Shown here piece after piece: positions 63,935-64,000 of a stretch of DNA of 64,000 nt (within the stretch, counting starts at the first letter, position 1; each line of letters starts with the position of its first letter). This DNA comes from Acidovorax soli (GTDB lineage Bacteria; Pseudomonadota; Gammaproteobacteria; Burkholderiales; Burkholderiaceae_C), in assembly GCF_014207955.1 (NCBI RefSeq), contig NZ_JACHLK010000003.1, positions 124,001-188,000 on the forward strand, written 5' to 3'. The position numbers and the translations under genes were made by a program. The notes beneath the pieces are model-generated. The model was not told where the DNA came from. It ran no database searches and worked only from the letters and a program-made list of their open reading frames with translations.

Positions 63935-64000
63935 TCAGGTACCGGTAGTCGGTTTCAAAACGGCCAATGAGCGAATCACGGATGCCAAGGCTTTTGCATG
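63935..64000 (-). CDS. Possible C-terminal end of a gene upstream of tniQ (cut by window edge)
   Basis: On the minus strand one frame enters from the edge, reads ...HAKALASVIRSLAVLKPTTG and stops at 63935-63937, 25 bases before the tniQ start. Only about 21 codons are visible. Another frame is also open through the tniQ start, so this is a hint that tniQ is not the first gene of its transcript, not proof. Confidence 0.3.
   Translation of the reverse strand, partial: HAKALASVIRSLAVLKPTTGT

Larger units (their letters stand above)
55570..64000. mobile_element. Tn7-like transposon, one end and core transposition genes (continues beyond the window)
   Basis: Left boundary placed where the end-repeat homology begins (TGCTATTCCGG followed by TAAATAAAGTCGTAAAC). 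The AATAAAGTC-TAAAC core closely resembles the TnsB sites of Tn7 itself (AATAAAGTCTTAAAC, known sequence). Inside are tnsA-tnsB-tnsC, a convergent tniQ, an XRE regulator and unassigned ORFs. Composition is visibly lower in GC than the flanking genome. The other end, target-site duplication and cargo lie past position 64000, so the exact limits are not proven. Confidence 0.88.

Noticed and set aside
62554..64000. CRISPR-associated transposon (tniQ with cas genes)
   Set aside because: In type I-F CASTs tniQ is followed by cas8-cas7-cas6. Here what follows tniQ in its own direction is only the 3' end of tnsC, 18 bp away, and no CRISPR repeats or cas-like frames are in the window. Genes beyond 64000 cannot be excluded.

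Overview
The window looks like a chromosome segment of a high-GC betaproteobacterium of the Comamonadaceae (Acidovorax-like). The evidence is the very high GC with strong G/C third positions, the ppc/hemC-hemD-hemX-hemY layout, a YceI pair beside cytochrome b561, and TRAP and CaiB/GcdH gene sets typical of that family. The genus is inferred from gene content and was not tested by any search.

Positions 1-13 kb hold housekeeping genes: the 5' part of ppc divergent from a hemC-hemD-hemX-hemY operon, a large ankyrin-repeat protein, a cytochrome b561 with two YceI proteins, an ABC-F ATPase and a VOC-family protein. From 13 to 23 kb lies a catabolic locus around a GntR regulator. On the minus strand are an Ntn-type acyltransferase/hydrolase (C45 family) and a complete Dpp-like ABC importer. 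On the plus strand are the regulator, an omega-aminotransferase and an aldehyde dehydrogenase. Related AT-rich palindromes precede the regulator and the aminotransferase, suggesting joint control. From 23 to 30 kb is the stress module prkA-yeaH-spoVR plus an M48 membrane protease. From 30 to 37 kb are valS, galU, tusA, a Nudix hydrolase, cysM and tRNA-Leu(CAA).

From 37 to 47 kb are small hypothetical genes, a FadR-like GntR with perfect operators next to a carboxymuconolactone-decarboxylase-like gene, a LysR-flanked glutaryl-CoA dehydrogenase/CoA-transferase pair, a chemotaxis receptor, and a type II lumazine synthase under an FMN riboswitch. From 47 to 54.2 kb is a sugar-acid (probably pentonate) cluster: LysR, TRAP transporter DctP/Q/M, an IlvD/Edd dehydratase and a FAH-family enzyme. 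These could import an aldonate and dehydrate it twice.

At about 55.57 kb composition and gene density change abruptly. The rest of the window is one side of a Tn7-like transposon: end repeats with the core AAAGTCGTAA, orphan genes, an XRE regulator, tnsA-tnsB-tnsC with intact catalytic motifs, and a convergent tniQ with its zinc-finger motif. The end signature is present twice in the same orientation (55570 and 56359), each copy with a second core 67-68 bp further in. This suggests stacked or nested Tn7-like ends. The opposite end, most cargo and the target site are beyond position 64000.
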